From: Salirhabdus sp. Marseille-P4669
GTDB taxonomy: Bacteria; Bacillota; Bacilli; Bacillales; Alkalibacillaceae
Assembly: GCF_900240405.1 (NCBI RefSeq)
Contig: NZ_OEQK01000002.1
Span: 592,231 to 656,230 of the forward strand
Direction: 5' to 3'
Length of the DNA: 64,000 nucleotides
The notes beneath the pieces were generated by a model. That model saw only the letters and a program-made list of their open reading frames with translations, did not search any database and was not told the DNA's origin. Position numbers and translations under genes: made by a program. Shown piece after piece: positions 1-9,199 of this stretch (positions are counted from its first letter, which is position 1; the number at the start of each line of letters is the position of its first letter).

Positions 1-1270
1 TAAGCTAGGTGTCCCTGTTATCCCTGTATTTTGGATTGCTGGAGAAGACCATGATTTTCAAGAAATTAATCATATTGCACTACCTATCGCTTCTCGTATG
101 AAAAAATATAAGACACGTCAAAAACAAATAGCCAAACAACCTGTTTCCTCCATGATGTTAGATAAACAGGTAACAAGTGATTGGGTCGAGAGTATCTTTT
201 CTAATATGAGCGAGACAAAGTATACAAAGGATTTAAAAACGGAAATTACCACAATCGTAAAGGAGAGTAATACTTTCGTAGATTTTTTTGCCCAATTGAT
301 ATTTAAGCTATTCCCAAGTGAAGGTATTGTACTGTTGGATTCTAATGATCGGAATATTCGTAGACTTGAGAGCGACTATTTTCAAAAGCTCATTCAGAAG
401 CAAGAGGAAATTGCTCGTGGGGTACGAAAAGCATTAAATGCCACGAGTTCGATGGAATATAGCATTGCGCTAGATGCCGAAAAGGATGACGGTCATTTAT
501 TTTATCATCATAATGGGGAGCGAGTATTGTTACGGGTTGATAGTAATGGAAGGTGGGTTGGAAAGGCAGAAGAATGTGAACTTACAAAAGACGAACTGTT
601 GTCCATTGCCCAAGAACGACCTTATTTGTTAAGTAATAACGTCGTGACGAGACCAGTGATGCAGGATTTGTTATTACCGGTATTGTCCTTTATTGGAGGA
701 CCAGGTGAAGTAGCTTATTGGTCTGTTTTAAAGCCTGTTTTTGACACGCTAGAAATAAAGATGCCGCCAGTTCTACCTAGATTATCCTTTACGTTATTGG
801 ATCGTAAAGGGGAGAAGTACATGGAGCAACTAGCTTTAAAGGACTCGGAAGTTATTAGGAGCGGAGTAGATTTTGACAAAGGGATGTGGCTCAAACGCCA
901 AACGAATCCACCGATAGAACAATTAGCAGATCACGTGAAATTAACGATTGAAAAAGCACACAAACCGTTAAAGGAAGTAGCCAAAGAGCTTCAGCCTGAC
1001 TTAGGGGACCTTGCTGACAAAAATTTGGTAATTCTGTTACGAGAAATAGAATACTTAGAACAACGTATTATCCATCAGTTGAATGTAAACAATCAAAATG
1101 TACTACGAAAGTTTGATTGGCTAGAAGTGCTGCTTCATCCAGAAGGAGGACTACAGGAGCGGATATGGAATGTATATTACTGGATTAATGAATATGGGGA
1201 TAATTGGATTAAGGAATTAATGAACCAAGAAGTGAAATGGGATAGCCCCCACTATTTAGTTTATTTATAA
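1..1270 (+). CDS. bshC: BshC, putative cysteine ligase of bacillithiol synthesis (5' end outside window)
   Basis: The frame is open from base 2 to the stop at 1270, so this is the C-terminal ~422 residues of a protein that is about 540 residues in the family. The first codons give the conserved stretch GVPVIPVFWIAGEDHDF, typical of BshC (old name YllA). BshC is assigned the last step of bacillithiol synthesis, adding cysteine to glucosaminyl-malate, in the cytosol. The C-terminal part is coiled-coil rich. It sits directly upstream of mraZ, as in B. subtilis. An ATG at 98 is internal and is not the start. A strong terminator follows at 1352. Confidence 0.93.
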   Translation, partial: KLGVPVIPVFWIAGEDHDFQEINHIALPIASRMKKYKTRQKQIAKQPVSSMMLDKQVTSDWVESIFSNMSETKYTKDLKTEITTIVKESNTFVDFFAQLIFKLFPSEGIVLLDSNDRNIRRLESDYFQKLIQKQEEIARGVRKALNATSSMEYSIALDAEKDDGHLFYHHNGERVLLRVDSNGRWVGKAEECELTKDELLSIAQERPYLLSNNVVTRPVMQDLLLPVLSFIGGPGEVAYWSVLKPVFDTLEIKMPPVLPRLSFTLLDRKGEKYMEQLALKDSEVIRSGVDFDKGMWLKRQTNPPIEQLADHVKLTIEKAHKPLKEVAKELQPDLGDLADKNLVILLREIEYLEQRIIHQLNVNNQNVLRKFDWLEVLLHPEGGLQERIWNVYYWINEYGDNWIKELMNQEVKWDSPHYLVYL

Positions 1271-1351
1271 GGATTATCCCCCACTTCCTACCACCAATTT
1301 AGAAAATGGATTAAAAACCTTGAAATATAAAGGTTTAGAGATGCTTATTCG

Positions 1352-1384
1352 AAAGGCCTACCGCCATAATGGTAGGCCTTTTTT
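1352..1384 (+). terminator. Intrinsic terminator after bshC
   Basis: An 11-bp stem (AAAGGCCTACC with GGTAGGCCTTT) and 8-nt loop run into a T tract. It separates bshC from the mraZ transcription unit. Confidence 0.9.
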
Positions 1385-1413
1385 CGTGTTTCAAAAAAAT
1401 ATATAAAAATGGA

Positions 1414-1457
1414 GTGGAGGAAAGTGGGGGATTGTGGTAAACTAATATCAGAAGGTG
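1414..1457 (+). promoter_or_regulatory. Candidate MraZ operator: phased GTGG repeats
   Basis: GTGG occurs at 1414, 1424 and 1434, exactly 10 bp apart, and again at 1454, 20 bp further on. The contexts are GGAGTGG, AAAGTGG, ATTGTGG and AAGGTGG. MraZ proteins are known to bind arrays of three or four short direct repeats with 10-bp phasing just upstream of mraZ, and in Mollicutes the unit is AAAGTG-like. The last copy overlaps the mraZ ribosome binding site. I cannot place the -35/-10 with confidence; TATAAA at 1402 or TAAACT at 1438 are possible -10 boxes. Confidence 0.65.
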
Positions 1458-1468
1458 GGGCGATGTAC

Positions 1469-1900
1469 ATGTTCATGGGGGAATATCAACATAATATCGA
1501 CCAAAAAGGTAGGATTATTGTTCCTGCTAAATTTCGAGATGGTTTAGGAAACCTATTCGTCATTACGAGAGGTCTTGATAAATGTTTATTTGCCTACCCC
1601 ATGGATGAATGGCGACAGTTAGAAGAGAAGCTGAAAAAACTTCCCCTTACAAAAAAAGACGCCCGTTCTTTTACCCGCTTCTTCTTCTCTGGCGCTGTTG
1701 AATGTGAAGTCGACAAACAGGGAAGAATAAACATCCCATCGCCCCTAAGAAAATATGCCGAATTAGATAAGGAATGTGTCGTAATCGGTGTATCCAATAG
1801 AATTGAATTATGGTCACAAGACAAGTGGGAAGAATATTTCGAGCAATCGGAGGAATCCTTTGCAGAGATTGCAGAAAATATGATGGATTTTGACATTTAA
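1469..1900 (+). CDS. mraZ: MraZ, transcriptional regulator of the dcw cluster
   Basis: 143 residues, the same length as the B. subtilis protein. It has two SpoVT/AbrB-like swapped-hairpin domains: [16 protein letters not shown] at the N terminus, and the repeat unit [17 protein letters not shown] in the second half. MraZ is a ring-forming DNA-binding protein that represses its own operon. I chose the ATG at 1469, which gives the family N terminus MFMGEY; ATG 1463 and the frame-open start further up are less likely. The ribosome binding site is GAAGGTGG at 1451. First gene of the cell wall and division cluster. Confidence 0.95.
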   Translation: MFMGEYQHNIDQKGRIIVPAKFRDGLGNLFVITRGLDKCLFAYPMDEWRQLEEKLKKLPLTKKDARSFTRFFFSGAVECEVDKQGRINIPSPLRKYAELDKECVVIGVSNRIELWSQDKWEEYFEQSEESFAEIAENMMDFDI

Positions 1901-1943
1901 GGAATAATAGGGCGATGAATTACTTTATGAAAAGGTGACAAAA

Positions 1944-2915
1944 ATGTTTGATCATTACAGCGTGTTAAAAACAGAAGCGGTCCATGGACTAAATATTCGC
2001 CCAGAAGGTACATACGTAGATTGTACATTAGGTGGTGGAGGACATTCGGAGATGATTGTCCAGTCACTAAATGATAATGGTAAATTAATTGCTTTTGATC
2101 AAGACATAGAGGCGCTTGCTTTTGCTAAAGAACGGTTGAAATTGTACAAAAATCGATGTTTGTTTGTTCATTCGAATTTCCAACACTTGCAAGAAAATTT
2201 AGTGCGTCATGGGATACAAGAAGTGGATGGAATTTTGTTTGATTTAGGTGTTTCATCTCCTCAGTTAGACCATGCAGAAAGAGGGTTTAGCTATCAACAG
2301 GATGCTCCGTTGGATATGCGCATGAACCAATCACAAGCGTTGTCAGCGTATGATGTTGTTAATACATGGCCGTACGAGAAACTAGTGAAAATCTTCTTCC
2401 GATATGGAGAAGAAAAGTTCTCTAAGCAAATTGCAAGAAAAATAGAACAACGGAGAGAAGAAAAAGAGATAGAGACAACTACCGAATTAGTAGAAATTAT
2501 AAAAGATGCTATACCTGCAGCTGCTAGGCGTAAAGGTGGGCATCCTGCAAAACGAATTTTTCAAGCAATTCGAATTGCTGTTAATGATGAGCTTACTGTA
2601 TTTGAGGATGCTCTGCAGCAAGCTGCAGAAGTGTTAGCAATAGGTGGCAGGATATCTGTTATAACCTTCCATTCCTTGGAGGATCGCATTTGTAAGCAAG
2701 CGATGAAAAAGTGGAGTACACCACCACCATTACCAAAAAACTTTCCTGTCCTACCTGAAGATATTGCGCCACCCTTTAAAATGATTACAAAAAAGCCGAT
2801 ATTACCAGCAGAAAACGAATTAGAGGAAAATCGTCGATCACGTTCAGCGAAATTAAGAATTGTAGAAAAAGTTAAACCTTGGGAAGATAAATTCCGATAT
2901 AATGGAAGGGAGTAA
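1944..2915 (+). CDS. rsmH: RsmH, 16S rRNA (cytosine-1402 N4) methyltransferase
   Basis: 323 residues, full length. The SAM-binding motif [10 protein letters not shown] is at residues 26-35, followed by the family motifs [11 protein letters not shown] and the C-terminal RSRSAKLRI. It methylates N4 of C1402 in the decoding centre. The start is ATG 1944 with the site AAAGGTGA just upstream; a GTG at 1935 would add three residues but overlaps the binding site. It follows mraZ by 43 bp and precedes ftsL by 5 bp, clearly co-transcribed. Confidence 0.96.
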   Translation: MFDHYSVLKTEAVHGLNIRPEGTYVDCTLGGGGHSEMIVQSLNDNGKLIAFDQDIEALAFAKERLKLYKNRCLFVHSNFQHLQENLVRHGIQEVDGILFDLGVSSPQLDHAERGFSYQQDAPLDMRMNQSQALSAYDVVNTWPYEKLVKIFFRYGEEKFSKQIARKIEQRREEKEIETTTELVEIIKDAIPAAARRKGGHPAKRIFQAIRIAVNDELTVFEDALQQAAEVLAIGGRISVITFHSLEDRICKQAMKKWSTPPPLPKNFPVLPEDIAPPFKMITKKPILPAENELEENRRSRSAKLRIVEKVKPWEDKFRYNGRE

Positions 2916-2920
2916 TTTTA

Positions 2921-3295
2921 ATGGCATCCGTTTTTGCAAGAAAGCTAGAACAAACAGAAACTCAATATAAGGTAGAAAGACAAGTACAAGCACCTGTAGC
3001 GGTACCGAAAAAAAGGTGGATTACAAAAGGTGAGAAGTTTACATATTCTCTTATAACGATTGTCGCTATTTTAGTAAGCATTTACGTAGTTTCTTTCTCT
3101 TCCTCCATAGATTCCGTAAACCGTGATATTGAAAGCTTAGAAAACAAAGTAGAAGAGCAATTACTAGCAAATGAAACACTAGAAGCACAAGTAAATGAAT
3201 TAAGCGAACCAAGTCGAATTATTGAGGTTGCAAAAGCTAACGGTCTTGACATTAAAAATGCAACAGTAGAACAAGCTGAGATTTTACAAAACTAA
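2921..3295 (+). CDS. ftsL: FtsL, divisome bitopic membrane protein
   Basis: 124 residues: a basic cytoplasmic tail (1-41), one membrane segment (about 42-59), then an extracytoplasmic coiled coil (about 64-100) with heptad-like ENKVEEQLLANETLEAQV. FtsL forms a complex with DivIB and DivIC and recruits PBP2B. The sequence is poorly conserved in the family, so the call rests on size, topology and position between rsmH and pbpB. The site AAGGGAG precedes ATG 2921. Confidence 0.9.
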   Translation: MASVFARKLEQTETQYKVERQVQAPVAVPKKRWITKGEKFTYSLITIVAILVSIYVVSFSSSIDSVNRDIESLENKVEEQLLANETLEAQVNELSEPSRIIEVAKANGLDIKNATVEQAEILQN

Positions 3296-3307
3296 AGGTG
3301 GATTTTT

Positions 3308-5551
3308 ATGAAAAAGCTGAAGGCGACAAATGGAGTTGCGATACTATTTATAGTGGGGTTTTCTATTCTCTTTTTGGTGCTGTTCGGTAGGATAATGTAT
3401 ATCCAAGCATCTGGAGAAATAGAGGGTGTAAATTTAGAGGAGTGGGCAGAAAAGCAGAGAACTTCCAGTTATCCCTTATCTGCAGAAAGAGGGCTAATCT
3501 ACGATCGTTCAGGCATGGTACTGGCGGCAAATCGACCAGTTTACCGTTTATATGCAATATTAGATGAAGAATATACAACGAATGAAAAGGAGCCGCTACA
3601 TGTTAAAGACCCATTTAACACTGCAAATAAGCTGGCTCCTTATTTAGGTTTAGAAGAAAGTGCATTAGCAGATACATTAAACTCAGCAATAGAAGACGAT
3701 AAGTTCCAAGTTGAATTTACAAATCGTAGTTTCACAGAAGAAGAAAAGAAGGAAATCGAAAAGCTGGACTTGCCTGGTATCTATTTTTCGAAGCATTCGG
3801 AAAGATATTATCCAAATAGTCAGTTTGCTTCTCATGTGATTGGGTTTACACAAAAGAAAGAAGATACCCTTGAAGGGGCAATGGGTATTGAAGCTAGTTT
3901 TAATGACGTTTTGACAGGTAAGCCTGGAAAAATTAGCTATCAGCGAGACCGATATGCTACAAAACTATTAAATCCAGAAGAAGCCATTGTCCAAGCAGAA
4001 GATGGTGACAATGTTTATTTAACGATTGATCAAAAAATACAGACCTTTTTAGAGGACGCCATGACAGAGGTACAGGAACAATACGAGCCGGAAAAAATAA
4101 TGGCTGTTGTCATGAATCCCAAAACTGGGGAAGTCCTTGCAATGAGTAACCGACCAAGCTTCGATCCGAACGTAAAGGAAAATATCGAAAACTGGTATAA
4201 CGATATTATTGCTTATCCATTTGAACCTGGCTCGACAATGAAAATTTTCACAGTAGCAGCTGCAATTGATTCTGGTAACTATAATGGGGATGAACTCTTT
4301 GAATCTGGTACGTATCAATATCTAGATAATGTGCGTCCAGTCCATGATCACAACTGGGGTAAAGGTTGGGACTATATCACATATGATGAAGGATTTACGC
4401 GTTCTTCTAACGTTGCGATGGCCAAACTAGTTTGGGAAAAGATGGGGACGGAAACGTTTTTGGAGTATTTACAAAAATTCCATTTTGATCAAAAAACAAA
4501 TATCGATTTAGCTGGTGAAACAAAAGGCACCATATTGTATAACTGGCCATCTGAAAAAGTAACAACCTCATATGGACAGGGTACTACGGTGACACCGATG
4601 CAGTTAATGAAAGCTGCTACTGCTATTGTAAATGATGGAAAAATGATGAAACCATACGTAATTTCTAAAATAGAGGATGCGGATACTGGTAAAGTAATAA
4701 AGGAATCCGAGCCTGAAGTAGTTGGACAACCAATTTCTAAAGATACTGCAAAGCAAGTAATGACCCTTATGGAGGGCGTAGTAAATGATGAACTTGGTAC
4801 TGGTTACGGTGTGTATACTTTGGACGATTATTCCGTTGCAGGTAAGACGGGTACTGCGCAAATACCTGACCCAGAAACAGGACGCTATTTAACTGGAAGA
4901 GAAAATTATGTCTTTTCTTTTTTAGGTATGGCGCCATCTGAAAATCCAGAATTGATGATGTTTGTTGCAGTGGAAAGACCAAAGTTAGAAGATACGGAGG
5001 CAGGTTCCGAACCTGTATCCTATATTTTTAAAACCGTAATGGAAAATAGTTTAAAGTATTTAGAGATAAAACCAGATAAAGAAAGTACTGCGCTTAATGT
5101 GAACCCATTTCCAATACCTTCTAGCAAGGGAGCGTCTGTTGATGCGGTAGTACAAAACCTACAGGAGCTTGGACTCGACACGAAGGTTATAGGGAATGGT
5201 TCGAAAGTAGATGCGCTCTATCCAAATGAAGGTATGGAAGTAGTCCCGGGAGCAAGTGTGATGATACGTACTGATGGGAATGTTACAATGCCGGATTTAA
5301 CAGGATGGTCACTTCGAGAGGTTATTCAACTTGGAGAGCTTTTGGATATAAAAGTTGATTATTTAGGTTCTGGATTTACGGTCAAGCAAAGTATTGCTGC
5401 AGGCTCAGAGTTTAAAGGGAATAATTACTTAAGTATTGAATTAAAAGCCCCTAATCCTTCTAATGAGACAGTTTCGGATGAAGAGGGTACGAACCAAGAG
5501 GAAACTAGTGAAGATCCAGATTCGAACGTTCCATCTGAAACAGAGGAATAG
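3308..5551 (+). CDS. pbpB: Penicillin-binding protein 2B, divisome transpeptidase with PASTA domains
   Basis: 747 residues, class B PBP. N-terminal membrane anchor (about 10-31), a dimerisation/pedestal domain, then the transpeptidase with the active-site STMK (Ser309), SSN (366-368) and KTG (513-515). Two PASTA-like segments follow around 595-710, then an acidic Glu/Asp/Ser-rich tail. It cross-links septal peptidoglycan. The B. subtilis homologue is about 716 residues, so the tail is slightly longer here. The start ATG 3308 has AAAGGTGG. A terminator follows, ending the vegetative transcript before the sporulation paralogue spoVD. Confidence 0.95.
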   Translation: MKKLKATNGVAILFIVGFSILFLVLFGRIMYIQASGEIEGVNLEEWAEKQRTSSYPLSAERGLIYDRSGMVLAANRPVYRLYAILDEEYTTNEKEPLHVKDPFNTANKLAPYLGLEESALADTLNSAIEDDKFQVEFTNRSFTEEEKKEIEKLDLPGIYFSKHSERYYPNSQFASHVIGFTQKKEDTLEGAMGIEASFNDVLTGKPGKISYQRDRYATKLLNPEEAIVQAEDGDNVYLTIDQKIQTFLEDAMTEVQEQYEPEKIMAVVMNPKTGEVLAMSNRPSFDPNVKENIENWYNDIIAYPFEPGSTMKIFTVAAAIDSGNYNGDELFESGTYQYLDNVRPVHDHNWGKGWDYITYDEGFTRSSNVAMAKLVWEKMGTETFLEYLQKFHFDQKTNIDLAGETKGTILYNWPSEKVTTSYGQGTTVTPMQLMKAATAIVNDGKMMKPYVISKIEDADTGKVIKESEPEVVGQPISKDTAKQVMTLMEGVVNDELGTGYGVYTLDDYSVAGKTGTAQIPDPETGRYLTGRENYVFSFLGMAPSENPELMMFVAVERPKLEDTEAGSEPVSYIFKTVMENSLKYLEIKPDKESTALNVNPFPIPSSKGASVDAVVQNLQELGLDTKVIGNGSKVDALYPNEGMEVVPGASVMIRTDGNVTMPDLTGWSLREVIQLGELLDIKVDYLGSGFTVKQSIAAGSEFKGNNYLSIELKAPNPSNETVSDEEGTNQEETSEDPDSNVPSETEE

Positions 5552-5564
5552 ATTATCATATAGT

Positions 5565-5601
5565 AGAACCTGTTGCATTATTGCAGCAGGTTCTTTTTTT
5601 T
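5565..5601 (+). terminator. Intrinsic terminator between pbpB and spoVD
   Basis: Hairpin of AGAACCTGTTGCA with TGCAGCAGGTTCT, followed by eight T. It separates pbpB from spoVD. Confidence 0.9.
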
Positions 5602-5622
5602 GGTTTTGTCACTCTAACCTAT

Positions 5623-5649
5623 TCATAGTTCTAAAGTATTCCATACGTT
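5623..5649 (+). promoter_or_regulatory. Candidate sigma-E promoter of spoVD
   Basis: TCATAGT at 5623 and CATACGTT at 5642 are separated by 12 bp. They match the mother-cell sigma-E consensus (kmATATT, 13-15 bp, CATACAnT) at 6/7 and 7/8 positions, though the spacer is one base short. spoVD is known to be sigma-E dependent in B. subtilis. The position just after a terminator and 45 bp before the gene is right. Confidence 0.45.
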
Positions 5650-5693
5650 CATATATTGAAACAAGCTATACCTTGTACAAAAGGATGATGTTC

Positions 5694-7640
5694 ATGAAGC
5701 GTGTATCTCAAGTAACCGTACGTAAGAGATTAGTAGCAATTTTTATTTTTGCACTTCTATTTTTTGTTGTGATGTGTTTTCGTCTTGGCTACGTCCAATT
5801 TATAATTGGTGATGAATTAGTTCAAAAAGCTGAGAACCTATGGAGTCGTGACATACCACTCCGAGCAGAACGAGGGGAAATAATAGACCGTAATGGAGAA
5901 GTGATTGTTGAAAATACAACAGCACCCTCTGTTGCGGTAGTTCCAAGGCAAATCAAAAATCCTCAAGAAACAGCAGAAAAGCTTGCTAAAATTTTAGAAA
6001 TGCCTGTAAAAGACGCATATGAGGATATAACGAGAAGTGCAAATGTGTGGATAATTAACCCAGAAGGCAGGAAATTAACAGATGAGCAAGCAATTCAGAT
6101 ACAGGAATTAAATATGGAAGGTGTATATTTAGCGGAGGATTCGAAACGTTATTATCCGAATGGAGCTTTCCTATCTCATGTATTAGGCTTCACAGGGATT
6201 GATAACCAAGGATTGGCGGGGATTGAACTTTTTTATGATGAAAAGCTATCCGGTGAAGATGGCGCCCTATCATTTTTCTCCGATGCAAAGGGTAATAAAC
6301 TAGGTGACATTGCAGATATATATTCTGAGCCAAAAGATGGATTAGATTTGAAATTAACGATTGACTCTAGAATTCAAACCATCGTAGAAAGAGAACTAGA
6401 TTTGGCTGAAGCAAAATATGATCCAGATGGAGCAATTGCCATTGCAATGGACCCGGATACTGGTGAAATTTTAGCGATGGATAGTCGGCCGAACTTTCAT
6501 CCGAGCGATTACCAAAATGTAGATGCCGAAATTTATAATCGTAATTTACCGGTTTGGAGTACATATGAGCCTGGGTCAACCTTTAAGATCATTACGTTAG
6601 CTGCTGCATTGGAGGAAGACTTAGTGAATTTGACGGAAGATGAATTTACCGATTCTGGTTCCATTGAAGTTGCTGGAGCAAGACTCCGTTGCTGGAAAAG
6701 TGGGGGCCATGGCCATCAAACCTACTTAGAGGTTGTACAAAATTCATGTAACCCAGGATTTGTGTCACTAGGTGAAAAGTTAGGGAAAGAGAAGCTGTTT
6801 ACGTATATTAAAGACTTTGGTTTTGGTGAAAAAACCGGAATTGATTTACATGGTGAAGGTACTGGAATACTGTTTGACCTTGATAATGTAGGACCAATTG
6901 AACTCGCCACAACTGCTTTCGGACAAGGGGTTTCTGTAACACCAATTCAACAGGTTACAGCTGTGTCTGCGGCAATTAACGGGGGCTATTTATATGAACC
7001 TTATGTTGCGAAAGAATGGCTTGATCCTGTTACTGGGGAGGTAGTTGAAGCCACAGAGCCAACGATGAAAAGAAGAATTATCTCTGAAAAAACATCAGAA
7101 GAAATACGCTATGCGTTAGAAAGTGTTGTTGCATTTGGTACAGGTGGTAAGGCATATGTAGAAGGATACCGGGTGGGCGGGAAAACTGGTACTGCTCAAA
7201 AGGTTGGAGAAGACGGTAAATATATGAGTAATAACCACATTGTCTCGTTTATCGGATTTGCGCCAGCAGATGACCCAGAACTCGTTATATATGTTGCAAT
7301 CGATAATCCGAAGAATACGGTTCAATTTGGTGGTGTTGTGGCTGCCCCTATCGTTGGAACAATTATGGAAGATAGTTTAAGAACAATGGGAGTAGAAGAA
7401 CGGGAGAATGGACTTCCGAAAGAATACACATGGCCCGATGTACCAAAAGTAGAAGTCCCTGACTTAATTGGCCTTACAACAAAAGAATTGCAAAGCTATT
7501 TAGCCAATTTAGATATAGAAGCGAAGGGGGAAGGGGAGTATATTATAGAACAGTCTCCACAGGCAGGTGAACTGGTAGATCAAGGTTCAACCATACGCAT
7601 TTTCCTTAGTGATGAAGATGATGTAAAAAATAAACAATAA
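5694..7640 (+). CDS. spoVD: SpoVD, sporulation-specific class B penicillin-binding protein
   Basis: 648 residues, very close to B. subtilis SpoVD (645). N-terminal membrane segment (about 11-31), PBP dimer domain, transpeptidase with STFK (Ser295), SCN (351-353) and KTG (497-499), and one C-terminal PASTA domain (about 580-640). It builds spore cortex peptidoglycan in the outer forespore membrane together with SpoVE. ATG 5694 gives the family start MKRVSQVTVRKRL; the open frame extends upstream through the terminator but is not conserved there. The binding site is AAAGG at 5680. Confidence 0.95.
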   Translation: MKRVSQVTVRKRLVAIFIFALLFFVVMCFRLGYVQFIIGDELVQKAENLWSRDIPLRAERGEIIDRNGEVIVENTTAPSVAVVPRQIKNPQETAEKLAKILEMPVKDAYEDITRSANVWIINPEGRKLTDEQAIQIQELNMEGVYLAEDSKRYYPNGAFLSHVLGFTGIDNQGLAGIELFYDEKLSGEDGALSFFSDAKGNKLGDIADIYSEPKDGLDLKLTIDSRIQTIVERELDLAEAKYDPDGAIAIAMDPDTGEILAMDSRPNFHPSDYQNVDAEIYNRNLPVWSTYEPGSTFKIITLAAALEEDLVNLTEDEFTDSGSIEVAGARLRCWKSGGHGHQTYLEVVQNSCNPGFVSLGEKLGKEKLFTYIKDFGFGEKTGIDLHGEGTGILFDLDNVGPIELATTAFGQGVSVTPIQQVTAVSAAINGGYLYEPYVAKEWLDPVTGEVVEATEPTMKRRIISEKTSEEIRYALESVVAFGTGGKAYVEGYRVGGKTGTAQKVGEDGKYMSNNHIVSFIGFAPADDPELVIYVAIDNPKNTVQFGGVVAAPIVGTIMEDSLRTMGVEERENGLPKEYTWPDVPKVEVPDLIGLTTKELQSYLANLDIEAKGEGEYIIEQSPQAGELVDQGSTIRIFLSDEDDVKNKQ

Positions 7641-7644
7641 GGGA

Positions 7645-7675
7645 TATCGTCTACAGCCCCCATTTTTGCTATAAT
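7645..7675 (+). promoter_or_regulatory. Candidate extended -10 promoter of murE
   Basis: TTTTGCTATAAT ends at 7675, a perfect extended -10 (TGnTATAAT). It starts 8 bases after spoVD stops and lies 45 bp upstream of murE. No good -35 is present, which extended -10 promoters tolerate. It would let vegetative murE expression bypass the sporulation gene spoVD. Confidence 0.5.
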
Positions 7676-7720
7676 AGGTTACGTATGTATATTAGAGGCA
7701 CAATAAGGCAGGCGAATTTA

Positions 7721-9199
7721 ATGAAACTTACAGAGCTATTATCAGCTATACAATTTTATAAGGTAACTAAAACGATAGAAGACTGTTACGTAACTGGAAT
7801 AGAAATGGACTCAAGAAGCGTTCAAGAAGGAAATGTTTTTGTTTGTATTCGTGGGTTTACTGTGGATGGACATGATTATGCTAAAGATGCGGAAAGAAAG
7901 GGTGCTTGTGCTGTTGTAGCGGAGCACCCTATTCACCTTGATATCCCAGTCATCGTTGTATCAGACACATCAAAAGTGTTAGCCCATTTAAGTAATGTTT
8001 ATTATCAACACCCAACGCAACATTTGAGGCTTATAGGTGTTACGGGGACAAATGGAAAAACAACCCTTACGTATTTACTAGATGAAATCTTTAAATGTGC
8101 CAAAGAGAAAACAGGTGTCATTGGTACAATACAAATGAAAATTGGAGATGAAATTCTTCCAACGAAAAATACAACCCCTGATGCACTTGTATTACAAAAT
8201 ACCTTCCGTAAAATGGTCGATCAAGAAGTATCCACTGCGGTTATGGAAGTATCGTCACACGCATTAGATCTTGGGCGAGTTTATGGTTGTGAATTTGATA
8301 TTGCGGTTTTTACGAATCTTTCACAAGATCATTTGGATTATCATGATAGTATGGAGGATTATTTCCGGGCAAAAAGTCTTTTGTTTTCACAGCTGGGAAA
8401 CACATATGGAAACAAACCTAAATATGCAGTAATCAATGTAGATGATCCATATGGTGAAAAGTTAATTAAAAGCACACCGTACGAAGTGTTGCGTTATGGT
8501 ATACATAATAAGGCAGACGTATGGGCCGAAGAAATAGAACTTACTCCTAATGGTAGTTCTTTCCTTATGAAAACGCCAGTAGGAGAAATTCATGTGCACA
8601 CACCATTAGTGGGGATGTTTAGTATTTATAACTTAATGGCCGCAACTAGTGCAGCAATATGTGCGGGTGTTCCTTTATCTATTATTCAACAATCGTTCCA
8701 AACGTCTAAAGGAGTACCAGGAAGATTTGAAACTGTTCAAGGTGGTCAAGATTTTGGTGTCATTGTGGATTATGCGCACACACCCGATTCTCTAGAAAAT
8801 GTATTGAAAACTGTACAAAGCTTTACTAAGGGAGATACATATGTAGTTGTTGGCTGTGGTGGTGATCGAGACAAATCAAAACGACCAAAAATGGCAAATG
8901 TTGCGGTGAATTATAGTGATTATGCTATTTTTACTTCAGATAATCCGAGAACAGAGGACCCAAACCAAATATTAGTTGATATGACTAATGGGTTAACAGC
9001 AGAAAACTATATCGTTGAGGCGGACCGTAAAGCAGCGATAAAATATGCAATAGAGCGAGCTAAAAAAGATGATGTCATCCTCATTGCCGGAAAAGGTCAT
9101 GAAACATATCAAGAAATAAATCGAGTCCGCTATAATTTTGATGATCGAGAAATCGCAAGTGCGTTAATTCGGGATGTATTAAAGGGGCGTTCAAAATGA
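7721..9199 (+). CDS. murE: MurE, UDP-MurNAc-L-Ala-D-Glu:meso-diaminopimelate ligase
   Basis: 492 residues. Mur ligase with the ATP-binding motif TGTNGKTT near residues 107-114, the central motif YAHTPDSLENVL, and the motif SDNPRTEDP. DNPR is the signature of enzymes that take meso-diaminopimelate rather than lysine, so the cell wall is probably DAP type. It adds the third amino acid to the stem peptide in the cytosol. ATG 7721 gives the family start MKLTELL; the binding site is weak (AAGGCAGGCG). It overlaps murF by 4 bp. Confidence 0.96.
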   Translation: MKLTELLSAIQFYKVTKTIEDCYVTGIEMDSRSVQEGNVFVCIRGFTVDGHDYAKDAERKGACAVVAEHPIHLDIPVIVVSDTSKVLAHLSNVYYQHPTQHLRLIGVTGTNGKTTLTYLLDEIFKCAKEKTGVIGTIQMKIGDEILPTKNTTPDALVLQNTFRKMVDQEVSTAVMEVSSHALDLGRVYGCEFDIAVFTNLSQDHLDYHDSMEDYFRAKSLLFSQLGNTYGNKPKYAVINVDDPYGEKLIKSTPYEVLRYGIHNKADVWAEEIELTPNGSSFLMKTPVGEIHVHTPLVGMFSIYNLMAATSAAICAGVPLSIIQQSFQTSKGVPGRFETVQGGQDFGVIVDYAHTPDSLENVLKTVQSFTKGDTYVVVGCGGDRDKSKRPKMANVAVNYSDYAIFTSDNPRTEDPNQILVDMTNGLTAENYIVEADRKAAIKYAIERAKKDDVILIAGKGHETYQEINRVRYNFDDREIASALIRDVLKGRSK

